Source of the DNA: DATBDM01 sp036269915 | GTDB lineage: Bacteria; Actinomycetota; Thermoleophilia; Solirubrobacterales; Solirubrobacteraceae | Reading direction: 5' to 3' | Assembly: GCA_036269915.1 (NCBI GenBank) | Contig: DATBDM010000235.1 | Coordinates: forward strand, 1 to 12,430 | DNA: 12,430 bases | Shown here: positions 1 to 6,801 of the stretch, piece by piece | Layout: the number at the start of each line of letters is the position of its first letter | Numbering within the stretch: the first letter of the stretch is position 1 | Made by a program: the position numbers and the translations under genes | Notes under the pieces: generated by a model | The model's database searches: none | Told to the model about the DNA's origin: nothing | The model's input: the letters and a program-made list of their open reading frames with translations, nothing else

Positions 1-1
1 C

Positions 2-148
2 GGCCGCCCGATGGACGCCCTCGTCCGCCTCTTTGCCCGCCCCGCCCTCGCGCGCTGGAGCTTCGGCCACTACCTGACGATCGCGCCGCCGGAGTTCGTC
101 CTGCAGGCGCCCCCGGCGGCCCGGGAGCGGGTCGCGGCCGCGGCGTGA
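2..148 (+). CDS. 3' end of an unrecognised protein (partial)
   Basis: An open frame enters from the left edge and ends at TGA 146-148, giving 48 residues. It contains ARWSFGHYLTIAPPEFV and an Ala/Arg-rich tail (ARERVAAAA). The codons use G or C at almost every third position, as in the other resident genes, so I take it as the real C-terminus of a gene that starts outside the window. I do not recognise the family. A C-terminal piece of a flavin-dependent oxidoreductase is only a guess. The stop lies 8 bp before the left palindrome of the AbiEi/DUF559 cassette, so the two genes are convergent. Confidence 0.6.
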   Translation, partial: GRPMDALVRLFARPALARWSFGHYLTIAPPEFVLQAPPAARERVAAAA

Positions 149-156
149 GCGGTCGC

Positions 157-195
157 GTGTCGCGTTGACCACCCACCCGGTGGTCAACGCGACAC
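157..195. repeat. Left 39-bp palindrome of the AbiEi/DUF559 cassette
   Basis: Positions 157-173 (GTGTCGCGTTGACCACC) are the exact reverse complement of 179-195, with a 5-nt loop at 174-178: a perfect 17-bp stem. It contains the stop codon of the leftward gene (TGA, read at 186-184). It is the better-preserved copy of the element at 1082-1120, which matches it at 34 of 39 positions in the same orientation. It could also act as a terminator between convergent genes, but neither side has a T tract. Confidence 0.9.
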
Positions 196-1101
196 AAGCA
201 ACGCCCGGAGCAGATCCGCAACCCCATGGGGATCGCGCGTGAGCCGCCGTTCGGTGAAGCGGACGACGCGGTAGCCGTGCAGCAACAGGATCGCGTCGCG
301 CTCGCGATCGCGCTCGAACGCCCGGCGGGTCGCGTGATAGCGCCGGCTATCGGCTTCGACGATCAGCCGCTGCGTGGGCCAGAGAAAGTCGACCTCGAGA
401 CCGGCGACGCGGCAGTTGACGGCGGGGCGCGGCAATCCGGCAGCCGCGCAGATCGACAGGAACAGCTCCTCGAGATCGCTACGTGTCAGGGACGTGCCGC
501 CGGAATACGCCTCGAGCACGGAGCGGGCGCGGCCGCACCCGATCCGTTGTGGGCAGTCGGCGAACACCGCCTCGAGGGCCGTGACGTCGAGGCGCTGGAC
601 CACCTCAGCCTGCTCTACCGCGCGTTCGAGCGTTCGGCGCGGGACGACCTCGGCGAGGTCGACCAGCGTGCGAGCCACGGTCGTAACGCGGATTCCCTCG
701 TGACACGTCGCGTGCGCGGGACTCAGCGTCGTCGACCGATGAATCGCGATCCCCGGTTGCCGGCGGTGGCCGCCCCGGCCAGGCACCGTGACGTCGACCG
801 ATGCCGCGACCATTCGACGCAGGTCCCAGTGCGCGGCTGCGGAGCGGTGGCTCAGCACCGCCTCGGGGCCTGATGCGAGTACAGCCGCCAGCCACGCCGC
901 ACCGCTCGCGAGCGCGCGATGCCCGTACGCGTACACCCCTCGGTGCACGATATGAAGACGGCCGCGGGCGATCCAGTCGTCGATCACGCGGTGGGTGAGG
1001 CCGAGCGAGACCAACTGCGGGCGCGTGACCAGGCCGCGTTGCCGAGACGCCAACTCGGCGACTCTCCTGTCCCGCTCTCGCGTGTCGCGTTGACCTCCCA
1101 C
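184..1101 (-). CDS. AbiEi-like winged-helix / DUF559 nuclease-like protein
   Basis: The protein has 305 residues. Residues 12-60 (VAELASRQRGLVTRPQL to HRGVYAYG) match the N-terminal AbiEi-type winged-helix domain, and residues 62-200 are the usual linking region. Residues 208-302 look like DUF559, a Vsr-like PD-(D/E)XK fold: LEELF (210-214), EVDFLWP (236-242), IVEAD (247-251), H256, an Arg/Asp-rich helix (FERDRERD) and a final GYRVVRF strand. Candidate catalytic acids D238, E249 and D251 are kept. The start is GTG inside the right palindrome with no visible Shine-Dalgarno, so translation may be leaderless. An alternative TTG start lies about 15 codons in. No partner toxin (AbiEii) lies beside it, so it is not a complete toxin-antitoxin pair. 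Such solitary proteins are common in actinobacteria but have no established function that I know of. Confidence 0.85.
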   Translation of the reverse strand: MGGQRDTRERDRRVAELASRQRGLVTRPQLVSLGLTHRVIDDWIARGRLHIVHRGVYAYGHRALASGAAWLAAVLASGPEAVLSHRSAAAHWDLRRMVAASVDVTVPGRGGHRRQPGIAIHRSTTLSPAHATCHEGIRVTTVARTLVDLAEVVPRRTLERAVEQAEVVQRLDVTALEAVFADCPQRIGCGRARSVLEAYSGGTSLTRSDLEELFLSICAAAGLPRPAVNCRVAGLEVDFLWPTQRLIVEADSRRYHATRRAFERDRERDAILLLHGYRVVRFTERRLTRDPHGVADLLRALLVSR

Positions 1102-1120
1102 CAGGTGGTGTAGGCGACAC
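1082..1120. repeat. Right 39-bp palindrome of the AbiEi/DUF559 cassette
   Basis: It matches 157-195 at 34 of 39 bases in the same orientation. The outer arms GTGTCGC/GCGACAC (1082-1088 and 1114-1120) pair perfectly, extended by 1079-1081 with 1121-1123. The inner stem has several mismatches. The GTG start of the leftward gene (1101-1099) lies at its centre. The decayed inner stem contrasts with the perfect stem at the other end of the gene. Confidence 0.85.
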
Positions 1121-1129
1121 GCGGCAAAA

Positions 1130-2083
1130 CTAGCCCCCCAGCACCTCCGCGAACCGCGCCCGGGCGATGTTGCGCCCCGTGATCACCACCACCAGCGGAC
1201 CCTCGGCCTCGACGCGTCCCGCCAGCACCGCAGCCGCGGCGCACGCCGCCGCCCCCTCCGCCACCACGCCGGCAGACGAGGCCAGCACGCGGATCGCGTC
1301 CTCGATCTCCGCCTCCGGCGAGGCGATCACCGCGTCGACGTGGTCGCGGACCAGCGGGAAGGTCACCGAGCCCGGCTCGAGGTTGCCGCCGAGGCCGTCG
1401 GCGATCGTCGGCTGGGGCGTGAACGGCGTGACGGCGCCCGCGTCGAGCGCGGTGCGGAACGCCTGCGAGCGCTCGGCCTCGACGGCCACCACGCGCGCCC
1501 GGCCGCCCGCGCGCGCCGACGACCACAGTCCCAGCCCCGACGCGAGCCCGCCGCCCCCGAGCGGCGCCACCACCGTGAAGCGCGCGCCCGTCCCGAGAAC
1601 GGCATCGATCTCCGCCCCGATCGTCGCCTGCCCGGCGATCACGCGGGGGTCGTTGTACGCCGACACGTAGACCGCCCCCGCGGCGGCCAGCCCGATCGCG
1701 TGCTCCTCGGCGTCGTCATAGGACGAGCCGACCCGCTCCAGCGCCACGTCGAAGCGCTCGAGCGCCGCGAGCTTGGCCGGCGACGCGTTCGCCGGCACGA
1801 CCACCGTCGCGCGGCGGCCGAGCGCCGTCGCCGCCCAGGCCACGCCGAGCCCGTGGTTGCCCGCGCTCGCCGTGACGACCGAGGCCGACGACGGCAGCGC
1901 CGACAGCGCCGACAGTGCGCCGCGCACCTTGAACGACCCCGTCGGCTGCAGCGACTCGAGCTTCAGCCAGACGTCCTCGCCGAGCCCTGGCGCGCGCACC
2001 AGAGGCGTCGGCGCCAGCCGCGCCGACACCGCGTCGCGCGCGCCGGCGAGCTCCGCCTCCCCGGGCGGGGAGACGAGCCTCAC
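1130..2083 (-). CDS. Threonine/serine dehydratase-like PLP enzyme
   Basis: A fold-type II PLP enzyme of 317 residues. It would deaminate a hydroxy amino acid such as threonine or serine to the 2-oxo acid and ammonia in the cytoplasm. GSFKVRGAL (49-57) carries the PLP-binding lysine K52, SAGNHGLG (73-80) is the substrate loop, and GGGGL (176-180) is the phosphate-binding glycine loop. There is no C-terminal ACT regulatory domain, so it resembles the short catabolic enzymes rather than the allosteric biosynthetic IlvA. The position near the C-terminus that is often SGGN reads TGRN. Serine racemase or hydroxyaspartate ammonia-lyase are alternatives. I chose the GTG at 2083-2081 because it overlaps the aminotransferase stop (GTGA), indicating translational coupling, and gives a normal family N-terminus. 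Confidence 0.88.
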   Translation of the reverse strand: MRLVSPPGEAELAGARDAVSARLAPTPLVRAPGLGEDVWLKLESLQPTGSFKVRGALSALSALPSSASVVTASAGNHGLGVAWAATALGRRATVVVPANASPAKLAALERFDVALERVGSSYDDAEEHAIGLAAAGAVYVSAYNDPRVIAGQATIGAEIDAVLGTGARFTVVAPLGGGGLASGLGLWSSARAGGRARVVAVEAERSQAFRTALDAGAVTPFTPQPTIADGLGGNLEPGSVTFPLVRDHVDAVIASPEAEIEDAIRVLASSAGVVAEGAAACAAAAVLAGRVEAEGPLVVVITGRNIARARFAEVLGG

Positions 2084-3375
2084 TGCGAGCCGGAACCGAT
2101 GCGCTCGAGCCCCGCCTCGATGCCCTGGCGGATGAGGTCGATGTGGGTCTCGTCGCAGATCAGCGGCGGCGAGACAGCGGCGCCCTTGAGCAGCGGCCGT
2201 ACCAGCACGCCCGCCTCGCGCGCCCCGGCCGCGAGCTTCGCGACGGCGCCGGGATCCTCGGCCAACGCGTCCTCGGAGACCTCGACGGCGGCGAGGAAGC
2301 CGAGCCCGGCGCGAACCTCGCCCACCTCCGGGCGCGACGCCAGCGGCGCGAGCGCGTCGCGCAGCGGCCCCTCGAGCTCGCGGCCGCGGCCGATCAGGTC
2401 CTCGCGCTCGTAGATGTCGAGCACTGCGAGCGCCGCCACCGCGCACGACGGGTGCCCGGCGTAGGTCGCGCCATGGCGCAGCATCGGGCCGCCCGGGCCC
2501 TCGAAGAACGGCGCCGCGACGTGATCGGCGACCACCACGCCGCCGAGCGGCAGGTAGCCGGAGGTGACGCCCTTGGCGAAGGTGATGAGGTCGGGCCGGA
2601 CGTCCTCCCAGCGCTCGATCCCCCACCAGGTCCCGAGCCGGCCGAAGGCGCAGATGACCGAATCGCAGACGAAGAGGATCCCGTGCTCGGCGCACAGGTC
2701 GGCCACGCCCTGGATGTACCCCTCGGGCGGCAGGTGGACGCCGCCGGCGCCGATCACCGGCTCGCAGAAGAACGCGGCGACCCGCTCGGGTCCGACGGCC
2801 AGGATCTCCGCCTCCAGCGCCCGCAGCGAGTCATGCGCGACCGCCGAGACGTCGCCGACCAGCGGGCCCCAGTTGCTCGTGTTCGCCTCGATCCCTCCGA
2901 CACTCGTCCCGAAGCCGTGGGTGCCGTGGTAGCCGTTCGTGCGCGAGATCAGGTGCGTGCGCTCCGGGTGGCCCTGCAGGACCCAGTGGCGGCGGGCGAG
3001 CTTGGCCGCGGTGTCGATCGAGTCGCCGCCGCCCGCGGTGAGGAAGATGCGCGCGTCGGACATCGGCGCGGTCGCGGCGAGCCGCTCCGTGAGCTCGTTG
3101 GCGGGCCGGTTGGAGAAGTCGCCGAAGGTCGAGTAGGCCTCGAGCGTGCGCATCTGCGCGGAGACCGCGTCGGCGACCTCCTCGCGGGCGTGGCCGATGT
3201 TCGCGTACCAGAGGCTCGCGGTCGCGTCGAGGTAGCGGCGCCCCTGGTCGTCGAAGACCCAGACGCCCTCGCCGCGCTCGATCACGAGCTCCTGGCGGGA
3301 GACCGCGCCCATGTCGGCGAACGGGTGCCAGAAGCGGGTCGTCGCGGTACGCGGAGCGGGTTGGGTGACGGACAT
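2080..3375 (-). CDS. Class III (omega) aminotransferase
   Basis: A PLP-dependent aminotransferase of 431 residues in the family of omega-amino acid:pyruvate, taurine and putrescine transaminases. It starts with the typical FWHPFADM (15-22). The catalytic lysine is K268 in ITFAKGVTSGYLPLGG, and GYHG (148-151) is the aromatic cofactor stacking region. The aspartate that contacts the PLP ring is D238 in CDSVICAFGR. Here the usual DEV..GFGR reads DSV..AFGR, a mild departure. The ATG at 3375-3373 gives the family-like N-terminus; an upstream in-frame ATG at 3435 would add 20 atypical residues. It overlaps the downstream dehydratase by 4 bp, so the pair is one translational unit. The amino donor cannot be read from the sequence; a shared amino-acid breakdown role is an inference. 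Confidence 0.88.
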   Translation of the reverse strand: MSVTQPAPRTATTRFWHPFADMGAVSRQELVIERGEGVWVFDDQGRRYLDATASLWYANIGHAREEVADAVSAQMRTLEAYSTFGDFSNRPANELTERLAATAPMSDARIFLTAGGGDSIDTAAKLARRHWVLQGHPERTHLISRTNGYHGTHGFGTSVGGIEANTSNWGPLVGDVSAVAHDSLRALEAEILAVGPERVAAFFCEPVIGAGGVHLPPEGYIQGVADLCAEHGILFVCDSVICAFGRLGTWWGIERWEDVRPDLITFAKGVTSGYLPLGGVVVADHVAAPFFEGPGGPMLRHGATYAGHPSCAVAALAVLDIYEREDLIGRGRELEGPLRDALAPLASRPEVGEVRAGLGFLAAVEVSEDALAEDPGAVAKLAAGAREAGVLVRPLLKGAAVSPPLICDETHIDLIRQGIEAGLERIGSGSQ

Positions 3376-3441
3376 GACCCGGACGCTACCCGCCGCGGCC
3401 GTGCCGCTGCCGTCCAAGGTTCGTTTCGCCGACACGCCTGA

Positions 3442-3457
3442 CTGGCGAGGCCGCCAG
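3442..3457. terminator. Short hairpin after the alpha/beta hydrolase gene
   Basis: CTGGCG (3442-3447) and CGCCAG (3452-3457) form a 6-bp stem with a 4-nt loop, 3 bp past the hydrolase stop. No T run follows on either strand, so it is at most a weak or attenuating terminator. The remaining gap up to the aminotransferase start (3376-3441) holds no convincing promoter, though TTGGAC on the minus strand (3420-3415) could serve as a -35 box. Confidence 0.3.
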
Positions 3458-3459
3458 CC

Positions 3460-4413
3460 TCAAACGAGCGCCTCGCGCAGCGCCTCCGCCAGCGCGTCGA
3501 CCCCGTCGCGCGCGGTCTGCCCGGTCTGCTGCCAGCGGATGAAACCGTGGATCGTCCCCGGCCAGCGGCGCAGCTCCACGGGCACGCCGGCGCCCTCGAG
3601 CGCGGCCGCGTAGGCCTCGCCTTCGTCGCGCAGGACATCGTGGTCGGCGGTCATCACCCAGGCTGGCGCGACGCCGGACAGGTCGGGATCGCGCAGCGGC
3701 GAGGCGTCGGGCTCGGTGCCGTCCGCGCCGTCGAGGTAGACGTCCCAGAAGCGCTTCATCTGCAGCGCGGTGAGCCCGAAGCGGTCCTCGAAGGCGCGGA
3801 AGGACGGGGTGTTCACGCCGGCGTCCGTCACCGGGTAGACCAGTGCCTGCAGCCGCAGGTCGAGCTCGCCGCGCAGCCGCCGAGCGACGACCGCGGCGAG
3901 GTTGCCGCCCGCCGAGTCGCCGGCGACGGCGACGCGCGCCGGGTCGCCGCCGACGCCCGAGACCGCCTCCGAGGCCGCCCAGCGCGTCCCGGCCACCGCG
4001 TCGTCGACCGCCGCGGGATAGGGATGCTCAGGCGCGAGCCGGTACTCGACGCTGAGCACGAGCGCCCCGGAGGCGTTCGCCAGCCGCCGGACGGGAGCGC
4101 GATAGGTCTCGACCGAGCCGAGCATCCAGCCGCCGCCGTGCAGCCAGACGATCACCGGGTACGGCGCCGCCGCGCCGCGGGGGACGTAGGCCCGCACCGG
4201 GATCTCGCCGCCCGGGCCGGGGACGGTGAGGTCGATCTCCTCGGCGACGGGCTCGCCGTCGCCGCACAACGACTCGGTCTCGGCGAGGTGGTTCGCCCGG
4301 GCCTGGTCGACCGGCAACTCGTGCGCCGGCGTCCCGGCGGCGAGCAGCATGCCGGCCAGCACCTTCTCGATGTCGGGCTGGAGGTCCGCGACCTCGTGCG
4401 CGGGCGCCGTCAT
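3460..4413 (-). CDS. Alpha/beta hydrolase, hormone-sensitive lipase family
   Basis: A 317-residue esterase or lipase-like enzyme. HGGGW (92-96) forms the oxyanion hole and GDSAG (165-169) carries the nucleophile S167. The acid is probably D259 in DHDVLRDEG and the histidine is H289 in TIHGF, so the full triad is present. EYRLAPEHPYPAA (123-135) is the conserved stretch of this family (also called bacterial HSL or class IV esterases). No signal peptide is seen, so it should be cytoplasmic. The ATG at 4413-4411 overlaps the sulfatase stop as ATGA, so the hydrolase is translationally coupled to the sulfatase and may act on the same compound. The substrate is not predictable. Confidence 0.9.
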   Translation of the reverse strand: MTAPAHEVADLQPDIEKVLAGMLLAAGTPAHELPVDQARANHLAETESLCGDGEPVAEEIDLTVPGPGGEIPVRAYVPRGAAAPYPVIVWLHGGGWMLGSVETYRAPVRRLANASGALVLSVEYRLAPEHPYPAAVDDAVAGTRWAASEAVSGVGGDPARVAVAGDSAGGNLAAVVARRLRGELDLRLQALVYPVTDAGVNTPSFRAFEDRFGLTALQMKRFWDVYLDGADGTEPDASPLRDPDLSGVAPAWVMTADHDVLRDEGEAYAAALEGAGVPVELRRWPGTIHGFIRWQQTGQTARDGVDALAEALREALV

Positions 4414-5729
4414 CGCGGCGAGCCCTCGGGCTCGAGCGCCGGCGCCTGGGCGGCGGAGCGCTGGTCCGGGTCGTTGAGCACCGCGCCGGGCGGCGCCGGC
4501 ACGTCGCCCTCCAGCAGCGCGTCGTCGGTGTCGCGCATCCACTCCTCGAGCCGCTCGCGCATCTCGTCGAGCACCGGCGCGTAGGTCGGATCGCCCGACA
4601 GGTCGCGCGCCTCCTGCGGGTCGAAGAGCAGGTCGTGCAGCTCCTCGCGCGGCAGCGGGCGGTCCGCCCAGCCGGCCTCGATCAGCACGTCCTTGGACGG
4701 CCCGTCGTCGACGTTGGCCAGCACCGGCAGCTCGCGCTCGCCGAAGCGGCGGATGTACTTCCAGCGGTGCGTGCGGATCGCGCGCTGGGGCTCGTAGGCG
4801 GCGTGGTAGGTCAGCTCGGCGAACAGCTCGTCGCGGACCTCGGGGACCTCCTTGCGCATCAGCGGCAGGATCGAGCGGCCCTGGACGAAGCCGGGGATCT
4901 CGGCCCCGGCGGTCTCGCACATCGTCGGGTAGAGGTCGATCTGCGAGACGAGCGTGTCCGAGACGCGGCCACCGTGGAAGCCGCCGGGGCCGCGCATGAT
5001 CAGCAGCACGCCGATGCCGCGGTCGTAGAGCGTCGCCTTCGAGCCGGGGAACGCGAGCCCGTGGTCGGTCGTCAGCACGACGAGCGTGTCGTCGGCCAGC
5101 TCGTGCTCGTCGAGCGCGTTGAGCACGGCGCCGACGCCCTGGTCGAGCGAGCGCGCGCTGGCCTTGTAGGAGGCCATGTCGCGGCGCGTCGCCGGCACGT
5201 CGGGCAGGTTGGGCGGCGGCGCGGAGTAGAGCGCGTCGCGCACGGACGTCGGCTCGAAGAACTCGCGATGGGTCTCGAAGAAGCCCACGGAGAGGAAGAA
5301 CGGCTCCTCGGGGCGCTCGCGCAGGATCGACACCGCGGCGGGCGCGACCGTGTCGACGTGGTGGGTGTCGATGTCGACGACGTGGGCGTAGCCGAGGATC
5401 GACGGATCCTTGGAGAGGTGCTGCTCGCCGATCAGCGCCGACCAGTAGCCCGCACCGCGGAGTGTGTGCACGAGGTGCTGCGAGTAATCGTTGAGCTCGA
5501 AGCCGCGATGGGCGAGCCCGATCATGCCGTTGGAGTGCGCCCACTGGCCCGTGAGCAGGCACGCGCGGCTGCCCGAGCACGTCGGCGCGCCGCAGAACGC
5601 CTGGCGGAAGAGCATCCCCTGATCGGCGAGCCGCTGGATGTTCGGCGTCGGGATCTGATGACCGTAGGGCTGGATGTACCGGCCCGTGTCATGGGAATGC
5701 AGGTAGAGGATGTTCGGCGGCTTCGTCAC
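4410..5729 (-). CDS. Sulfatase (alkaline phosphatase superfamily)
   Basis: A 439-residue type I sulfatase that would remove sulfate from an organic ester or sulfamate. The N-terminus PPNILYLHSHDTG (4-16) holds the first metal ligand region. APTCSGSRACLLTG (48-61) is the signature, with C51 as the residue converted to formylglycine and R55 after it. TDHG (221-224) and GSKATLYDRG (229-238) supply further metal and sulfate contacts. The signature reads C-S-G-S-R, with Gly where most sulfatases have Pro or Ala. No signal peptide is apparent. I chose the GTG at 5729-5727 because the protein then begins next to PNILYLHSHD, as family members do. The ATG at 5771 would add 14 unusual residues and leave only 6 bp before the divergent sulfotransferase. 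It is coupled to the downstream hydrolase. Confidence 0.88.
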   Translation of the reverse strand: MTKPPNILYLHSHDTGRYIQPYGHQIPTPNIQRLADQGMLFRQAFCGAPTCSGSRACLLTGQWAHSNGMIGLAHRGFELNDYSQHLVHTLRGAGYWSALIGEQHLSKDPSILGYAHVVDIDTHHVDTVAPAAVSILRERPEEPFFLSVGFFETHREFFEPTSVRDALYSAPPPNLPDVPATRRDMASYKASARSLDQGVGAVLNALDEHELADDTLVVLTTDHGLAFPGSKATLYDRGIGVLLIMRGPGGFHGGRVSDTLVSQIDLYPTMCETAGAEIPGFVQGRSILPLMRKEVPEVRDELFAELTYHAAYEPQRAIRTHRWKYIRRFGERELPVLANVDDGPSKDVLIEAGWADRPLPREELHDLLFDPQEARDLSGDPTYAPVLDEMRERLEEWMRDTDDALLEGDVPAPPGAVLNDPDQRSAAQAPALEPEGSPR

Positions 5730-5777
5730 CGGATACTGTTTATCGCAAATCCCGACCGGGAAACTCGACATAGCCCC
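5730..5777. promoter_or_regulatory. Divergent promoter region, sulfatase / sulfotransferase
   Basis: This 48-bp spacer is close to 50% G+C in an otherwise very GC-rich window and separates two divergent starts. Weak -10-like hexamers are visible: TACTGT on the plus strand (5734-5739) and TATGTC on the minus strand (5772-5767). Neither has a good -35 partner, and neither gene has a clear Shine-Dalgarno. The base composition supports a promoter; the exact boxes are uncertain. Confidence 0.45.
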
Positions 5778-6614
5778 ATGACCGCCCGCTCCTCCCCAGA
5801 GCTCGCGGACGCGCTCCTTGCCGTCCGACCCCAGAGAGCCTATGTCGTCTGCGCCACTCCGCGCAGCGGAAGCACCCTGCTGTGCGAGATGCTGGCCGAC
5901 TCCGGGATCGCGGGCCGCCCCTCCGAGCACGTCGAGCAGCTGCGCAAGCGCGGCCGGCCCAACGAGCCGCGCGAGTACTTCGCCGACATCGAGGACCGCT
6001 CGGTCCTCGAGCTCCTCCCCGCCTCCGGCCCGCCGCGCCCCCACCCGGGCGCGATCGACGAGCGCCTCGCCGCGCTCATCGCCTATGCCACCACGCCCAA
6101 CGGCGTCTTCGGCACCAAGGTGATGTGGAGCTACATGGCCGACCTGCAGGAGCGCCTGGCCGAGCTCCCCGGCTTCGGGCGCCTGCAGGACGCCGACCGC
6201 CTCGCCGGCCTGCTCGGCGACGTCCAGTACGTCCACGTCCTGCGCGAGGACCACGTCGCGCAGGCGATCTCGATGTGGCGCGCGGTCCAGACGCGCGCCT
6301 GGCGCGCCGAGACCGACGACGCCGTCGAGCCGGTCTACTCGTTCTCGGGCATCGAGCACCTCGCCCACCAGCTCGAGCGCCACAACGTCGCCTGGGACCG
6401 CTGGTTCAACCAGCAGGAGATCGAGCCGCTGCGCGTCCGCTACTCCGAGATGGCCGAGGACCCCGGCCGCGTCCTGCAGGACACCCTGGACTTCATCGGC
6501 GTCGGGGACCAGGCCCACGCCGAGCCGCCCCCACCCTCGCTGCGCCGGCAGTCCGGGGCGCAGTCGCGGGAGTGGGCCGACCGGTACCGCCGCGAAGAGG
6601 AGGCCCACCGTTGA
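5778..6614 (+). CDS. Stf0-family sulfotransferase
   Basis: A 278-residue sulfotransferase related to mycobacterial Stf0 (trehalose 2-sulfotransferase), which moves sulfate from PAPS to a hydroxyl acceptor. VCATPRSGSTLLCEML (24-39) is the 5'-phosphosulfate loop. GRPSEH (46-51) carries E50, in the place of the glutamate that acts as catalytic base in Stf0. VFGTKVMW (110-117) is conserved, and LREDHVAQAISMWRA (155-169) supplies the 3'-phosphate-binding Arg and Ser. The C-terminal helix REWADRYRREE is also typical. The acceptor (trehalose, another sugar or a lipid) cannot be told. The gene is divergent from a sulfatase. Its stop overlaps a TTG start of a cysD remnant (TTGA, 6611-6614), evidence of a former PAPS-supplying operon. 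Confidence 0.9.
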   Translation: MTARSSPELADALLAVRPQRAYVVCATPRSGSTLLCEMLADSGIAGRPSEHVEQLRKRGRPNEPREYFADIEDRSVLELLPASGPPRPHPGAIDERLAALIAYATTPNGVFGTKVMWSYMADLQERLAELPGFGRLQDADRLAGLLGDVQYVHVLREDHVAQAISMWRAVQTRAWRAETDDAVEPVYSFSGIEHLAHQLERHNVAWDRWFNQQEIEPLRVRYSEMAEDPGRVLQDTLDFIGVGDQAHAEPPPPSLRRQSGAQSREWADRYRREEEAHR

Positions 6615-6801
6615 CCGCCATCGAGCAGGACCTGCGCCTGTCGCAGCTGGGTGAGCTCGAAGCCGAGGCGATCCGTGATGCGCGCGGTCGCCGCGGAGCT
6701 CGAGCGGCCCTGCTGCTGTTCTCCGGCGGCGGACTCGATCGTGCTGCGCGGTCGAGCGCCTGCTCGCGCAGCTCGACGAGGCGCTGGAGGCCGACGGCTA
6801 G
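6611..6801 (+). pseudogene. cysD: cysD remnant (sulfate adenylyltransferase subunit 2) joined to the tail of another gene
   Basis: Pieces of a CysD N-terminus can be read in order but in changing frames. LRLSQLGELEAEAI starts from a TTG at 6611. Then VMRAVAAELERP (6675-6710) is one frame over, LLLFSGG (6710-6730) is back in the first frame, and DSIVLR (6732-6749) is shifted again. The pattern fits three small deletions of about 2, 1 and 2 bases. The last removed the Lys of the SGGKDS PP-loop that binds ATP. From 6751 the third frame reads VERLLAQLDEALEADG and stops at 6799-6801, which looks like the genuine C-terminus of a different protein, possibly an APS kinase (CysC). A large deletion therefore seems to have fused the start of cysD to the end of a downstream gene. 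CysD normally works with CysN to make APS for PAPS synthesis. The cysD identity is convincing; the tail assignment is weak. Confidence 0.8.

Larger units (their letters stand above)
157..1120 (-). other. Palindrome-bounded single-gene cassette (candidate mobile unit)
   Basis: A 964-bp unit holds one gene and begins and ends with copies of the same 39-bp palindrome. Read along the gene, the upstream copy contains the GTG start and the downstream copy the TGA stop, so the boundaries coincide with the repeats almost to the base. The gene also uses more CAA, TTG, CGA and GTA codons than its neighbours, which hints at transfer. No transposase, integrase or clear target-site duplication is visible. 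Calling it mobile is an inference. The repeats may instead be binding sites for the encoded winged-helix domain. Confidence 0.4.

Noticed and set aside
226..873. Open frame on the plus strand opposite the DUF559 gene
   Set aside because: No recognisable motif; it mirrors the codon bias of the real gene on the other strand.
184..1101. Complete AbiE-type toxin-antitoxin system
   Set aside because: Only the AbiEi-like domain is present; no AbiEii nucleotidyltransferase lies on either side, and the C-terminus is DUF559.
157..1120. Classical insertion sequence
   Set aside because: No transposase motif and no clear target duplication. The terminal repeats are palindromes in direct orientation rather than simple inverted terminal repeats.
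5730..5771. ATG at 5771 as sulfatase start
   Set aside because: It would add 14 residues unlike the family and consume the only AT-rich spacer between the divergent genes. The GTG at 5729 fits better, though the ATG cannot be fully excluded.
4635..6614. Long plus-strand frame across the sulfatase, continuous with the sulfotransferase
   Set aside because: The part before 5778 is antisense to a clear sulfatase and reads as His/Val/Arg-rich nonsense. Only the sulfotransferase part is real.
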